64,000 bases of DNA from assembly GCF_014648315.1 (NCBI RefSeq), contig NZ_BMQW01000001.1, positions 620,001 through 684,000 of the forward strand, given 5' to 3'. Below are positions 25,041-34,637 of this stretch, piece after piece (position 1 is the stretch's first letter; each line of letters begins with the position of its first letter). The translations under genes were made by a program, and so were the position numbers. The stretch comes from Shewanella ulleungensis. Lineage in GTDB: Bacteria; Pseudomonadota; Gammaproteobacteria; Enterobacterales; Shewanellaceae. The notes below the pieces were generated by a model. The model did not search any database and was not told the origin of the DNA. It saw only the letters and a program-made list of their open reading frames with translations.

Positions 25041-25907
25041 TCAAAGTTGGTTTTGCACAGAGTGTTGTTTATCAAAGGCTATACCTAATGGTTCAAAATA
25101 ACTCATTAACGCCTGGTATATTTGTAAACTGTGCACCGCATCAGGATATGCGCCATGTTTCGTTAAAGGCGAGTCGATAGTGCTGTTTACAAGATACGGA
25201 TTAGATATGTCAGCATAATCTTGTGAATACATTTCAATACAAGCTTCAAAGGCGCGGGCCATCATTTCGGTAGGTTTGGCAAAATAGTGGCAACGTTGCA
25301 TTTTATCAAGTGCAATAGCGCGGCGCACATAGTCGTGAGGCTCCTGCCCGTTAGCACTTAGAAACGTGACTTTAAACAAATTAGATAACTGCTGATTTAA
25401 CGGATGATCAATTAAGGTTTTATCCGCCAGCCAATGGTCTGTTGCGCAAGTAAACTGGTTTGCAGCATTCATGTAACCGTCTGGGCTTAATAAACTGTCG
25501 TCGATAAACATTTTATCGGCAATGTAGTGATCGAACGCATGCCAAAATTCATGAGCTAATGCCCCTGCTCCGGCATTTTTGGCTAACGCTAACTCTTTAT
25601 AGGCGGGTGAGTAATGTGCCTGTACGCCTTTTTGACCGCCTGAACCAAAGGCAAACCTGAGGCTACCGCGCAGGCCGATTAACTCAGGTGGCACACGGAG
25701 TATGTTGGCCAGGTCTGCCATTGAATCGAAAATCAAATTGGCTGCTAGTGCGGACTCTTGTTTATTGACCCATTTACCGACACGAATGTGGCGTAAGCCG
25801 AAAGTATCTTTAATCTCTAAAAAACTCACCGAGGCGCCATCACGATAATCTGGACCTATGCGTTCAAAATAACGCTGGTGGTTTAACAATGAATGATGTG
25901 ACGCCAA
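25041..25907 (-). CDS. CLCA_X-family protein with HExxH-type metal motif
   Basis: 288 residues. The motif ALAHEFWHAFDHYIA contains H-E-F-W-H, a zinc-metallopeptidase signature, with a further Glu in the region KPTEMMARAFEACIE that could be the third ligand. This layout fits the CLCA_X family and the related LPD1-type domains found in phage and mobile-element polyproteins; the name is from memory. Substrate unknown. The start is TTG at 25907 with AGAGG 6 bases upstream; no ATG is available for the first 60 codons and an in-frame stop lies just upstream. It is not clearly part of the pilus regulon, since its own promoter region shows no UAS. Confidence 0.75.
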   Translation of the reverse strand: MASHHSLLNHQRYFERIGPDYRDGASVSFLEIKDTFGLRHIRVGKWVNKQESALAANLIFDSMADLANILRVPPELIGLRGSLRFAFGSGGQKGVQAHYSPAYKELALAKNAGAGALAHEFWHAFDHYIADKMFIDDSLLSPDGYMNAANQFTCATDHWLADKTLIDHPLNQQLSNLFKVTFLSANGQEPHDYVRRAIALDKMQRCHYFAKPTEMMARAFEACIEMYSQDYADISNPYLVNSTIDSPLTKHGAYPDAVHSLQIYQALMSYFEPLGIAFDKQHSVQNQL

Positions 25908-26243
25908 GCCGTACCTCTTATAAACAAACTGAACCTCTTATTAAAAAACGAACTGACGCACTTTGCCTGGGTAGTTTACAACTAGAGCGCAATGCATATC
26001 TACAACATGAGGTGGTTATTATCTGAGTTAAGGAGTATTGATTTATTCACCTATACCCCAAAACCACGAGAAGAATACTTATTCATATTTATGCAAATTA
26101 AAAAGTATCAGCCCCGGTAATTTTTTAACTCTTATGCAAATAAGTGCATACCAAATCAAAAAGGTTGTGTCGTCATTGAGTATCCGGTCAATTTAATCTC
26201 ATAACCTCTAGCTTTTACGACCACCAGCAAAATAGGATCGATA

Positions 26244-26409
26244 TTATACCAATCAGCACAAGAATGTGATCATTCTTACTGGTTACAATCGCTTATAACG
26301 CCGTTAGAAATTTTAAAGTGAGAACAACTAGCTAGTTGCAATTTTTGCCTTATTCTTAGCGACTTTTCCTACGCAATCTCTGATCACTTATTTATCCTGA
26401 TTGGTATTA
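26244..26409. mobile_element. Putative small inverted-repeat (MITE-like) element
   Basis: Ends TTATACCAATCAG and (complement) TAATACCAATCAG match at 12 of 13 bases and face inward, bounding 166 bases without coding potential. An inner dyad AGAATG / CATTCT lies near 26261. It sits in the 693-base gap 25908-26600 that has no gene I can support; the rest of that gap is AT-rich with no further motif. Copy number elsewhere is unknown. Confidence 0.45.
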
Positions 26410-26600
26410 CGTGTATTTATGCTTGTGTTTATACAGACCTTGGCTATATGTTGTATTTAGTCGTCGTATATAACATTTTAAACCTATTAATTTAAACCAA
26501 ATAATTTAAACCTAACATCTAATATGAGTTTCTAGTCTCTAGCTTTAACTCTAGTGGCCAGTTTTAGCATTTAGCTTACGCATAACAAATGGAGCATTGT

Positions 26601-27080
26601 ATGATCAAAAATCTCACGCTGGCGATTACGCTGTTTTTTACATCTACTTCAGTATTTACCACTGCGTCAGTGTTTGCTGTCGACAGTTTGATTACTCATC
26701 AAAGTCAATTTTCGCCTAAAATCACAGCAGACAGATTTGAGTCGATTATTAAGGATAAGGGCTTTACGGTATTTGCGCGCATTGATCATCAAAAAAATGC
26801 TGAAGGTGTTGAGTTAAGTTTACCTGCAACTGAGGTGATAATTTTTGGTAACCCTAAGATTGGGACTCAATTAATGCAGTGTAATCAGCAGGTGGCTATC
26901 GATTTGCCGCAAAAAGTGCTCATTACTGAAGATGCGCACAACAAGGTTTGGTTGTCGTATAACAATCCGCAATACCTTAAGCAACGTCATGACATTAAAG
27001 GTTGTGATGCGGTGCTTGATAAAATCAGTACTGTGCTTGAATCGTTAAGCAAGGCAGCAACAACACAAAGTAAATCATAG
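26601..27080 (+). CDS. Secreted DUF302-domain protein
   Basis: 159 residues from the ATG at 26601, with GGAG 6 bases upstream; a start four codons earlier has no site. The signal peptide runs to about residue 26 (TASVFAVDS), so it is periplasmic. The mature part fits DUF302: GFTVFARIDHQKNAEGVELSL, EVIIFGNPKIGTQLMQ, AIDLPQKVLI, VWLSYNNPQYL. The Cys in LMQCNQQ and in KGCDAVL may pair. Function of the family is unknown. It is a single gene followed by a strong terminator. Confidence 0.85.
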   Translation: MIKNLTLAITLFFTSTSVFTTASVFAVDSLITHQSQFSPKITADRFESIIKDKGFTVFARIDHQKNAEGVELSLPATEVIIFGNPKIGTQLMQCNQQVAIDLPQKVLITEDAHNKVWLSYNNPQYLKQRHDIKGCDAVLDKISTVLESLSKAATTQSKS

Positions 27081-27142
27081 CTATTCTTTATATTCGATTT
27101 CTGTAAACCAATATTCGTAAACCAATATCAGTAAATCAGCAC

Positions 27143-27180
27143 AAATCCCAGTGGGCGTTACTGCACACTGGGATTTTTTA
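27143..27180 (+). terminator. Intrinsic terminator of the DUF302 gene
   Basis: Stem AAATCCCAGTG / CACTGGGATTT with a 12-base loop and a T-run (GGGATTTTTTA) on the plus strand, 63 bases past the stop. Confidence 0.85.
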
Positions 27181-27314
27181 TAGACCTAAACGCTTATTTT
27201 TGCTTACCCATTTAGCTTTATTAATCTCAGGATATTAATTGTTAAGCCACTTATTTCTGAACCACTCGCATCTACACCGCTAATGCTTAATTCACTTCTT
27301 TAATAGATTAAATT

Positions 27315-29693
27315 TTAATTCGTTAGGGGTAAGCGTACATAAAAACGAGCGCCCTGTTCCGTGCTTGAGTCATAACCAATGCTGCCGTGCATGGCTTCGG
27401 TGAGTTCTTTACACAGTGCTAACCCTAAACCTGTGCCCCCTTTAGCTTTAGAGCTACTGGCGTCTGCTTGTGAGAATTTTTCAAAAATTTTGCTCTTAAA
27501 ATCTTCTGGGATCCCAGAGCCTTGATCTTGCACGGCTATTTCAATCTCGCTATCCATAAGTGTTGCAGACAAAGTAACGCTGCCAGCTTGCGGTGAGAAT
27601 TTAACAGCATTAGAGAGAAAATTGGTCAAAACTTGCAATAAACGGTGTTCATCTACGTAAACACAAACATCATTTATCTGCGGGTCTTGTTGTAATACTA
27701 AGCTAATGTTGTGTAAGTCTGCATAAGGTTGATGATCGCTCAGCGCACGTTGTAACAGTGGCGCCACTTGCAGTGGTTTTATGTCAAACAACATCTTACC
27801 GGCAGCGAGCTTTTCTATATCGAGTAAATCATTAATTAATCGGCTGAGTTGCTTACAATTACTGCTGGCAATATCCATCAGCTTTTGAGCTTTTGCGGGT
27901 AAGGTGGCAATTTTACCTGACTGTAATAAGGTTAATGCCCCATTAATGGAAGTGAGCGGCGTACGCAGTTCATGACTCACTGTTGAGATAAAATCATCTT
28001 TTACTTTCTGTAATTTCATTCTATCGGTGATGTCTTGCAGTGACCCGACCATAATTAAATCTGGATTTTTGTCTTCTGCCACTATCAGCCCAAGCCCATG
28101 TACCCAGCGCACCTCGCCGCTGGGACGAATAATTCTGTGAATTACGTTATGAATACCCGTGACGAGTGCTTGTTGTTGGCTTTGTTCAACTCTATCGATA
28201 TCGTCAGGATGAATAACACTTTTAAACATGCTATCGCTGGGTACAAAATCTTGCTCATCTAGGCCAAAAATTTGATAGACCATTGGCGACCACCACAAGG
28301 TGCCGAGTTTTAAAGAAGCATGCCAGTAGCCAATTTGAGCTTGCTCGCTGGCTAAATCAAGACTTTGCTGTGCAACATTGAGATCCTGGTTAAGCTCTTC
28401 AAGTTTAAGATAATAATCTTTGGTTTGAGTGATATCTTGAATGTATCCATGCCACAAGGTACTGCCATCAGGCATTCGTTCAGGCGTTGCACTGCCTGAT
28501 AACCATTTAAACGAGTTATCTTTGCTCGTAACACGATATTCAAGCTCCCATACAGAAAGGTGCTCAATTGATTGTTCGATGCTTTCAACCAACGCGGGTA
28601 AGTCTTCGTGATAAATTTTAGCAAATGCATCGGAGGCATCGGTGAGTATGCTTTCTGGGGTGACACCGTATATATCTTCTATACCCGCACTGGCATAAGG
28701 AAATGCACTACGGCCGTCTGGCCACGATTGATACTGATACACAACACCAGGAAGCTGTTGAGTGAGTTTATATAACTCATCTCGACTTTGTTGTAACGCT
28801 AAATCATTTAATGTCTGTTCGGTGATGTCGGCATGCGTACCATACATCACGAGTGGTTTGCCATCTGCGGTATAAGAAACCACTTTGCCGCGATCATGAA
28901 CCCACACATAATGGCCATCTTTATGTTTCATTCGGCATTTAATGTCAAAAAAATCCGTTTTGCCATTTAGGTGGTTTTCTAATTGAGCATCTGAGTCGGT
29001 TAAATCATCGGGATGCAATAGGTTAAGCCAGGTTTCTACCGAAATGGGTTCAAGTTCTTCGAGTGTATAACCCATAATCTGAGCCCAACGCTTGTTAAGC
29101 ACCGTTTCACCTGTTTGTACATTCCACTGCCATGTGCCTATTCGAGTACCCTCGAGTACAGAACGATACATTTGCTCGCTAGCAGCGAGTTTTTCGTGGG
29201 CGTGTTCTTGTAATCTGTCTTGAATTTCTTGTTCAATACTTTTGCCAAACTCAATGGCTATTTGACGTTCTTTGTCTGTAAATTTCCGAGGCTTACTGTC
29301 GATAAAACACAGTGTGCCGATGTTTTCAGCGTTACTGACGAGTGGCACACCTGCATAAAAACGGATATTAGGCGCGCTCACAACCAACGGGTTATCGGCA
29401 AAGCGGCTATCAGCCTTTGCGTCTGACACCTCAAATATCCCTTCACCTAAAATGGTATGACCACAAAATGAGATATCTCTGCTGGTTTCACATGCATCTA
29501 AACCTTGTTTAGACTTGAACCACTGTCGATGAGAGTCCACCAAAGACACTAATACGATTTCAGTGCCTAAACAAAGTTGAGCTAAATGGGTTAAACGATC
29601 AAAGCGTTGCTCAGATTCGGTATCTAATAATCCTGTTTGTTGCAATGCTTTGAGTCTTGATGGCTCTGTTTGAGGTACGAGTGGCGGTTGCAT
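27315..29693 (-). CDS. Histidine kinase: GAF-PAS-PAS-PAS-HisKA-HATPase
   Basis: 792 residues, cytoplasmic. The N-terminal GAF domain (about 1-165) closely resembles that of the hybrid kinase at 18263 (RQWFKSKQGLD, SFCGHTI, DSRFADNPLV, RFYAGVPL), so the two are paralogous in that part. Three PAS/PAC units follow (about 172-290, 305-425, 440-560; for example HKDGHYVWVHDRGKV, WELEYRVTSKDNSFKW). HisKA has STVSHELRTPLTS; HATPase has LSNAVKF, DQGSGIP and GTGLGLAL. No REC is attached. The stop of the upstream REC gene lies 3 bases before its ATG (GGAGTAACAA ATG), so the pair is co-transcribed. Confidence 0.93.
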   Translation of the reverse strand: MQPPLVPQTEPSRLKALQQTGLLDTESEQRFDRLTHLAQLCLGTEIVLVSLVDSHRQWFKSKQGLDACETSRDISFCGHTILGEGIFEVSDAKADSRFADNPLVVSAPNIRFYAGVPLVSNAENIGTLCFIDSKPRKFTDKERQIAIEFGKSIEQEIQDRLQEHAHEKLAASEQMYRSVLEGTRIGTWQWNVQTGETVLNKRWAQIMGYTLEELEPISVETWLNLLHPDDLTDSDAQLENHLNGKTDFFDIKCRMKHKDGHYVWVHDRGKVVSYTADGKPLVMYGTHADITEQTLNDLALQQSRDELYKLTQQLPGVVYQYQSWPDGRSAFPYASAGIEDIYGVTPESILTDASDAFAKIYHEDLPALVESIEQSIEHLSVWELEYRVTSKDNSFKWLSGSATPERMPDGSTLWHGYIQDITQTKDYYLKLEELNQDLNVAQQSLDLASEQAQIGYWHASLKLGTLWWSPMVYQIFGLDEQDFVPSDSMFKSVIHPDDIDRVEQSQQQALVTGIHNVIHRIIRPSGEVRWVHGLGLIVAEDKNPDLIMVGSLQDITDRMKLQKVKDDFISTVSHELRTPLTSINGALTLLQSGKIATLPAKAQKLMDIASSNCKQLSRLINDLLDIEKLAAGKMLFDIKPLQVAPLLQRALSDHQPYADLHNISLVLQQDPQINDVCVYVDEHRLLQVLTNFLSNAVKFSPQAGSVTLSATLMDSEIEIAVQDQGSGIPEDFKSKIFEKFSQADASSSKAKGGTGLGLALCKELTEAMHGSIGYDSSTEQGARFYVRLPLTN

Positions 29694-29696
29694 TTG

Positions 29697-30104
29697 TTAC
29701 TCCGAATCAATAATGTCTGCTGCACGAAAATGAGCCTGATAAAGGGCTTGCAGTTCATCGCCTAGCGTCATTGCATTAAAAGGTTTTTCAATTACCGCTA
29801 TGGCACCAGCATCTAGATATTCTTGTTTTTCTGACTCTTGAATGCGAGCAGTCATAAACACGACTGGAGTGTGTTGGCATTGTGGCTTTTTTCTAAGTTC
29901 ATGCAGCGTTTGCAATCCATCCATACCAGGCATCATGGCATCTAATAGAATTAATTCGGGGGTGAAATGTGTTATTTGGCTAATGGCGTCATTGCCACCA
30001 TCGCACGACACTAAATTAAAACCAGCGATATCAACGAGTGCCATTTCAACAATGACCCGGATAGATTCATCATCTTCTACATGTAAAATTTTATCTAACT
30101 GCAT
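29697..30104 (-). CDS. Single-domain response regulator (CheY-like)
   Basis: 135 residues, one REC domain only. Acidic pocket HVEDDES, acceptor Asp in LILLDAMMPGMDG, Thr in VFMTAR, Lys in IEKPFNAMTL. No output domain. Translated just before the histidine kinase gene (3-base gap), so a cognate pair; the likely next step is the Hpt protein encoded divergently at 30449. GGAG lies 6 bases before the ATG. Confidence 0.92.
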   Translation of the reverse strand: MQLDKILHVEDDESIRVIVEMALVDIAGFNLVSCDGGNDAISQITHFTPELILLDAMMPGMDGLQTLHELRKKPQCQHTPVVFMTARIQESEKQEYLDAGAIAVIEKPFNAMTLGDELQALYQAHFRAADIIDSE

Positions 30105-30282
30105 TCCGACTCCGATCAGGTTGGTTTAGCGGTCTATATTTGGCTTGATGTTAGGCTAGACTCTTACGAGCTTAACGATAACAACATCACTTCGCGGGTG
30201 GCTCTTGGTAAATAGCTCTTTGTAAATAGTGCTTCGCCAAAACCACGTCGCGGGAGGCTTCACGGCGACAAGTGGCCGAACC

Positions 30283-30310
30283 TAATACAATATCCCTTAA
30301 TATTGTATTA
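30283..30310. promoter_or_regulatory. Inverted repeat in the REC/Hpt divergent promoter region
   Basis: Perfect 11-base arms TAATACAATAT / ATATTGTATTA around CCCTTA, central in the 344-base gap 30105-30448 between two divergent signalling genes. Nearby, TTGGTAAATAG and TTTGTAAATAG are directly repeated (about 30206-30231). A shared operator is plausible; the binding protein is unknown. No gene is supported in this gap. Confidence 0.5.
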
Positions 30311-30448
30311 TTATTGGTGATGTAGCAAACTAAGCTATTGAATAAATTCATTGATTGTCGATTTATTCCGAAATAGAGCGTAAATAACGTACCGCATATC
30401 TGTCTAATGCTAGCACCTGTTGATTTATTATCTACTGAGAACTCTGTT

Positions 30449-31165
30449 ATGAACGAGGAAAAATTGGGCGTTAATCCACAGCAGGTTGACGATTCCCCGA
30501 GTAAGATGACAAATGATCCTGATGCAGCATCGTTACCACAAACGCTTGAAGATTTGCTCAAGCCTTTTGCGGGAAATGAGTCGTTTTATCGCCGTTTGAT
30601 TGGCATTTTTGAAAAAAACTTAGCCCAACAACTTGTCGACATTGACCGAATGATTTCTGAGCGCAACATCAAGGAATTAATTGTCCTGGTACATACGTTA
30701 AAAGGCACATCGGGTACTGTTAGATTGTCACCCCTTTACCGTGCTTTATATGACTGGGAACTCAAATTAACTCAATTTGATGTAAGCGATGTTGATCTTG
30801 CTAATCACCACTATGCTGATTTAGGGCAACACATTAGCACTATTGCTCATAGTGAATTAGCGCATATTCATTCCTTGTTAGCGACATCAATGGACAATGA
30901 GCCACAAATAAAAACAGGACTCAAAACTGCCCCATTGAACGAAACATTTTCATTAGCACAGTTAACAAGTGAGTTTGATGAGCTTAACGAGCATTTACGC
31001 CAAGGCAACCTCGATGCCATTGCACAATGCCAAGCCCTGCAAATAAAGTTAGCGGCTGACAAACGCTTTACTCAAGATTTAATTATGCTATGTGACTGCG
31101 TTGAAGAGTTAGATTTTGACAGTGCCCTTGCCCATTTATCTAAATTAGCGGCAAAGTTAGCATAA
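30449..31165 (+). CDS. Hpt-domain protein with kinase-tail-like C-terminus
   Basis: 238 residues from the ATG at 30449 (TGAGA 8 bases upstream; an ATG at 30407 has no ribosome site). The Hpt domain covers about 35-150 with the phospho-acceptor His in VLVHTLKGTSGTVRLSPLY. The C-terminal 80 residues (FSLAQLTSEFDELNEHLRQGN ... VEELDFDSALAHLSKL) resemble the tail seen at the end of large hybrid kinases. It therefore looks like a detached phosphotransfer module of such a kinase. It is divergent from the REC/kinase pair at 27315-30104, which it probably serves. Confidence 0.85.
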   Translation: MNEEKLGVNPQQVDDSPSKMTNDPDAASLPQTLEDLLKPFAGNESFYRRLIGIFEKNLAQQLVDIDRMISERNIKELIVLVHTLKGTSGTVRLSPLYRALYDWELKLTQFDVSDVDLANHHYADLGQHISTIAHSELAHIHSLLATSMDNEPQIKTGLKTAPLNETFSLAQLTSEFDELNEHLRQGNLDAIAQCQALQIKLAADKRFTQDLIMLCDCVEELDFDSALAHLSKLAAKLA

Positions 31166-31258
31166 TAGTGCCAACCAAAAGAGTTAGCGATTCGGGGAAT
31201 TAAACGCCATCGCGGTATGCAATCCCCTTTTTATGCGCGTTTAAATACTTGAATCTTT

Positions 31259-33202
31259 TTACTCTCTAGATAATGCATCTACGGGATCGAGTTGTGCGGC
31301 ATTACGCGCAGGTAAATAACCAAACACGATACCTATTAAGGTTGAACATGCAAACGCTGCAACAATCGATGAAGTTGAGTAAATCATTTGGAAACTCCCG
31401 CCGCTAAAGGCAAATATTTGGCCAATTAAATACGCAAGACCAATACCAAAGGCGCCACCACACAAACACACCAATACAGCTTCGATTAAAAACTGACGTA
31501 ATATATCGCCTTGTCTCGCACCAACAGCCATTCGCACCCCAATTTCTCGAGTACGCTCGGTCACTGACACCAACATAATATTCATCACCCCTATTCCACC
31601 AACGATGAGAGAAATAACTGCAATAGCTGAAATTAATAGCGTCATGGTTTGAGTGGTTTTTTCGATACTTTGACGAATAGTGTCGGTATTAATGGTGAAA
31701 AAGTCTTCTGTGCCATGGCGCATTTTTAATAATGAAATAATACCCTGTTCTGCTGCACTACTTGGCGCAGATTGATTGATCCTCACCGTGATGTCATCGA
31801 GGTATTTTTGCCCCACCATACGAGCAGATAATGTCGTATAAGGTATCCACACTTCTAGTGAGTCGCTATTACCAAATGCGCTTTCTTTAGCTTGAGTTAT
31901 GCCAATAATTCGCACAGGTAAATCGTCTAAAAATATCACTTCTCCAATGGCTGAACGATCTGGAAATAATGATTTACGAGTATTATTATCAATGACCACT
32001 TCTTGTGCCATTTCGGTTTCACTGGTTTCATCCCAGTACTGTCCTTGAGCGAGTTGGTATCCTCGGACTCTAAAATAATCAATACCAACGCCGTTAAAAC
32101 TGGCTGAAACGGCTTGATTACCATAACGAATGGTACCTGAACTTTTTATTGAAGGTGTGACGCTGTCAACATAGGGCAACACTTTGAGTGCTTCGCTGTC
32201 TTGAGCTGTTAATGTCCGCACTTTGGCTGAACGTCTGTCGCCAAAACCGCTACCTGATCGGACATCAATAGTATTGGTTCCCATGGCACTGATATTTTCT
32301 AATACAGACTGTTGAGAGCCTTCTCCAAGCGCCACCACTGACACCACTGATGCAATACCAATAATAATACCGAGCATGGTTAAAAAGGTGCGCAACCGAT
32401 GAGATAACATCGCAATTAAGGCCATTTTAAATGCTTCGATGTATCGGTCGTAATTTAACCATGTGGTGATAGGAGTCCTCTCTTGGGCTAACGTCTTTTG
32501 TGCTGTTGGCTGAGCATTTACCACATCACGGATAATGACTCCGTCTTTGAGTTCAATGATTCGATCTGCAAAATGGGCGACATCCATGTCATGGGTAACT
32601 AATATTATCGTATGGCCATCTTGATGAAGTTCTTGCAATAACTTCATCATTTCTTTACCACTATGGCTGTCAAGTGCGCCGGTTGGTTCATCGGCTAAGA
32701 TAACGTCGCCGCCATTCATTAATGCACGTGCGACACTGACACGTTGTTGTTGTCCACCGCTAAGTTGGTTGGGTTTGTGATCTAGCCGATCTGATAACCC
32801 TAAACGGGACAATAAATTTTTTGCACGTTCGCTACGCTGTTTTTTATCTTTACCAGCATAAATTGCGGGCATTTCCACGTTACCGACAGCATCGAGATCG
32901 CCCAATAAGTGGTAACGCTGAAAAATAAAACCAAAATATTCACGGCGTAACGTCGCCAGTTGGTCTACATCCATGGTTGACGTATCTTGACCATTAATGA
33001 AATATTGGCCTTTAGACGGTTTGTCTAAACAGCCTAAAATATTCATTAACGTTGATTTTCCTGAGCCAGAAGCACCAACAATCGCCACCATTTCACCGCG
33101 TTTAATGTCGAGATCAATGTCGGTTAATACAGTGAGTTGTTGCTCGCCTGCGCTAAAGGATCGATAAACCCCTGAGATACTCAATAGAGAAGGTTCATTC
33201 AT
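31259..33202 (-). CDS. macB: MacB-type ABC exporter (ATPase plus permease)
   Basis: 647 residues, normal MacB length. ABC domain about 1-225 with Walker [10 protein letters not shown], signature [15 protein letters not shown] and Walker [13 protein letters not shown], then a membrane helix (about 268-292), a large periplasmic domain, and three C-terminal helices (about 520-640) with the FtsX-type segment [17 protein letters not shown]. It works with the adaptor encoded just upstream (4-base gap) and an outer-membrane TolC. It exports macrolides, peptides or lipids in known members; the substrate here is not shown by the sequence. Confidence 0.93.
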   Translation of the reverse strand: MNEPSLLSISGVYRSFSAGEQQLTVLTDIDLDIKRGEMVAIVGASGSGKSTLMNILGCLDKPSKGQYFINGQDTSTMDVDQLATLRREYFGFIFQRYHLLGDLDAVGNVEMPAIYAGKDKKQRSERAKNLLSRLGLSDRLDHKPNQLSGGQQQRVSVARALMNGGDVILADEPTGALDSHSGKEMMKLLQELHQDGHTIILVTHDMDVAHFADRIIELKDGVIIRDVVNAQPTAQKTLAQERTPITTWLNYDRYIEAFKMALIAMLSHRLRTFLTMLGIIIGIASVVSVVALGEGSQQSVLENISAMGTNTIDVRSGSGFGDRRSAKVRTLTAQDSEALKVLPYVDSVTPSIKSSGTIRYGNQAVSASFNGVGIDYFRVRGYQLAQGQYWDETSETEMAQEVVIDNNTRKSLFPDRSAIGEVIFLDDLPVRIIGITQAKESAFGNSDSLEVWIPYTTLSARMVGQKYLDDITVRINQSAPSSAAEQGIISLLKMRHGTEDFFTINTDTIRQSIEKTTQTMTLLISAIAVISLIVGGIGVMNIMLVSVTERTREIGVRMAVGARQGDILRQFLIEAVLVCLCGGAFGIGLAYLIGQIFAFSGGSFQMIYSTSSIVAAFACSTLIGIVFGYLPARNAAQLDPVDALSRE

Positions 33203-33205
33203 CGC

Positions 33206-34396
33206 CTAGAACCCCATTGGTGGACGGCGATTGCCTCGTTGGCTACTAAAGGTGTCTGATGACGGCGCCCCGAGTATAATTTGATCGCCTTCTTCCAGCC
33301 CTTCGCTAATTTCGGCATTCACTTTATTGTTGATGCCAACACTAACATTACGGTATTCAATTTTATCATTTACTAATACTGGCACACTAAAACTCGGTCT
33401 TGGCCCGGGGTTTCTTTGTAATATTTGCGAAGGAACCACTATGACATTTTTAGCTTGATTAAGAATAATCGATACTTGTGCCGTCATGCCAATACGTAAA
33501 ATACCGTCAGGATTTTCGACGTCAAACAGGCCATTATAATATATGGCGTCGGTATCACTTGAGGTCATATTACTGTCGTCACCATCCATAATCGTCGGCC
33601 CAGGTTCTATGGCGCGTAAGGTGGCATTAAATCGTTTTTGTGGTTGACCTAAAATCGTAAAATACACCGCTTGACCAGGTTTGACCTTGATAACATCGGC
33701 TTCTGAAATTTGCGCTTTAACCGTCATTTGACTTAAGTCAGCTAACTCAACAATGGTTGGGGTTGATTGCGATGAGTTTACCGTTTGCCCTACTGTTACA
33801 GCGGTGTAGACCACCATGCCATCCATGGGGGCTTTAATAGTGGTATAACCAAGGTTGAGTTGTGCGCTTTCGACACTCAATTTAACCTGCTCTTGCTCAG
33901 CATTGAGCTGGTCAAGTTCAGCCTGATAAACCAGCAGTGTAGCCTGAGCAGTATCGAAGTCAGCTTTAGAGCTGGCTTTATCGGCTAACAAGGCTTTTTG
34001 ACGGGTATACTCCTGCTGAGCTTGGTTGATTTGAGCTAGCTTAGCGCGGTATTGTGCTTCGTTACTAGTCAGTGAAGCCAGCGCTTCTTTTAGGCTGTTT
34101 TGTTGGGTTAAACTGTCGATTTGCGCAATAAGCTCACCTTGCTTAACTTGTTGGCCAAGCGTAACGGGTAAGTTAATAATTTGACCAGAAGCCTGAGCAC
34201 CCACGCTCACTAATTTGTATGCTTGCAACATACCATTTGCCAGGACACTGTTTTCAATATCACCACGTTGAACTCGTTCGGTTGCGTAAGTCGGCTTTGG
34301 TGTATCGAAATGGGTTGCATATAAAATGCCACCAGCACTGATTAACACAATACTAATGATCACTATAAACCGTGTTTTTTTACTGGTTTTATTCAT
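33206..34396 (-). CDS. macA: MacA-type periplasmic adaptor (membrane fusion protein)
   Basis: 396 residues. One N-terminal membrane helix (FIVIISIVLISAGGILYA), then a lipoyl half (VSVGAQASGQIINLPVTLGQ), a coiled-coil hairpin (about 100-180, QAQQEYTRQKALLADKASSK), the second lipoyl half (LNLGYTTIKAPMDGMVV), beta-barrel (MTVKAQISEADVIKVKPGQ) and membrane-proximal domain. It bridges MacB to TolC. It is first in the operon and translated 4 bases before macB. The upstream region has a small dyad ATTGTT / AACAAT at 34484-34500 that may be an operator. Confidence 0.92.
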   Translation of the reverse strand: MNKTSKKTRFIVIISIVLISAGGILYATHFDTPKPTYATERVQRGDIENSVLANGMLQAYKLVSVGAQASGQIINLPVTLGQQVKQGELIAQIDSLTQQNSLKEALASLTSNEAQYRAKLAQINQAQQEYTRQKALLADKASSKADFDTAQATLLVYQAELDQLNAEQEQVKLSVESAQLNLGYTTIKAPMDGMVVYTAVTVGQTVNSSQSTPTIVELADLSQMTVKAQISEADVIKVKPGQAVYFTILGQPQKRFNATLRAIEPGPTIMDGDDSNMTSSDTDAIYYNGLFDVENPDGILRIGMTAQVSIILNQAKNVIVVPSQILQRNPGPRPSFSVPVLVNDKIEYRNVSVGINNKVNAEISEGLEEGDQIILGAPSSDTFSSQRGNRRPPMGF

Positions 34397-34637
34397 GTTT
34401 TATTGCACCCGCAAGAATCAAAATGACTGACATACGCTTTAGTTAAGTGCTTGATTAAATCAATATAGTTCGATGGTTAATGTATTGTTCGATAAACAAT
34501 GCAATACACTGAGTTAAATAGATAATTAAGTGCGTATTCTAATAAGATGATTCTACATGTCGCGTTGTAAACCTATGTCAGCACAACGTAATTGAATGTA
34601 AATAGAGGCGTTTGCCATATCGACGGCTGCTGCTACA

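Noticed and set aside
30187-30561. 124-codon minus-strand frame across the divergent promoter region
   Set aside because: It overlaps the 5' end of the Hpt gene and the inverted repeat, and its translation looks like antisense of that gene.
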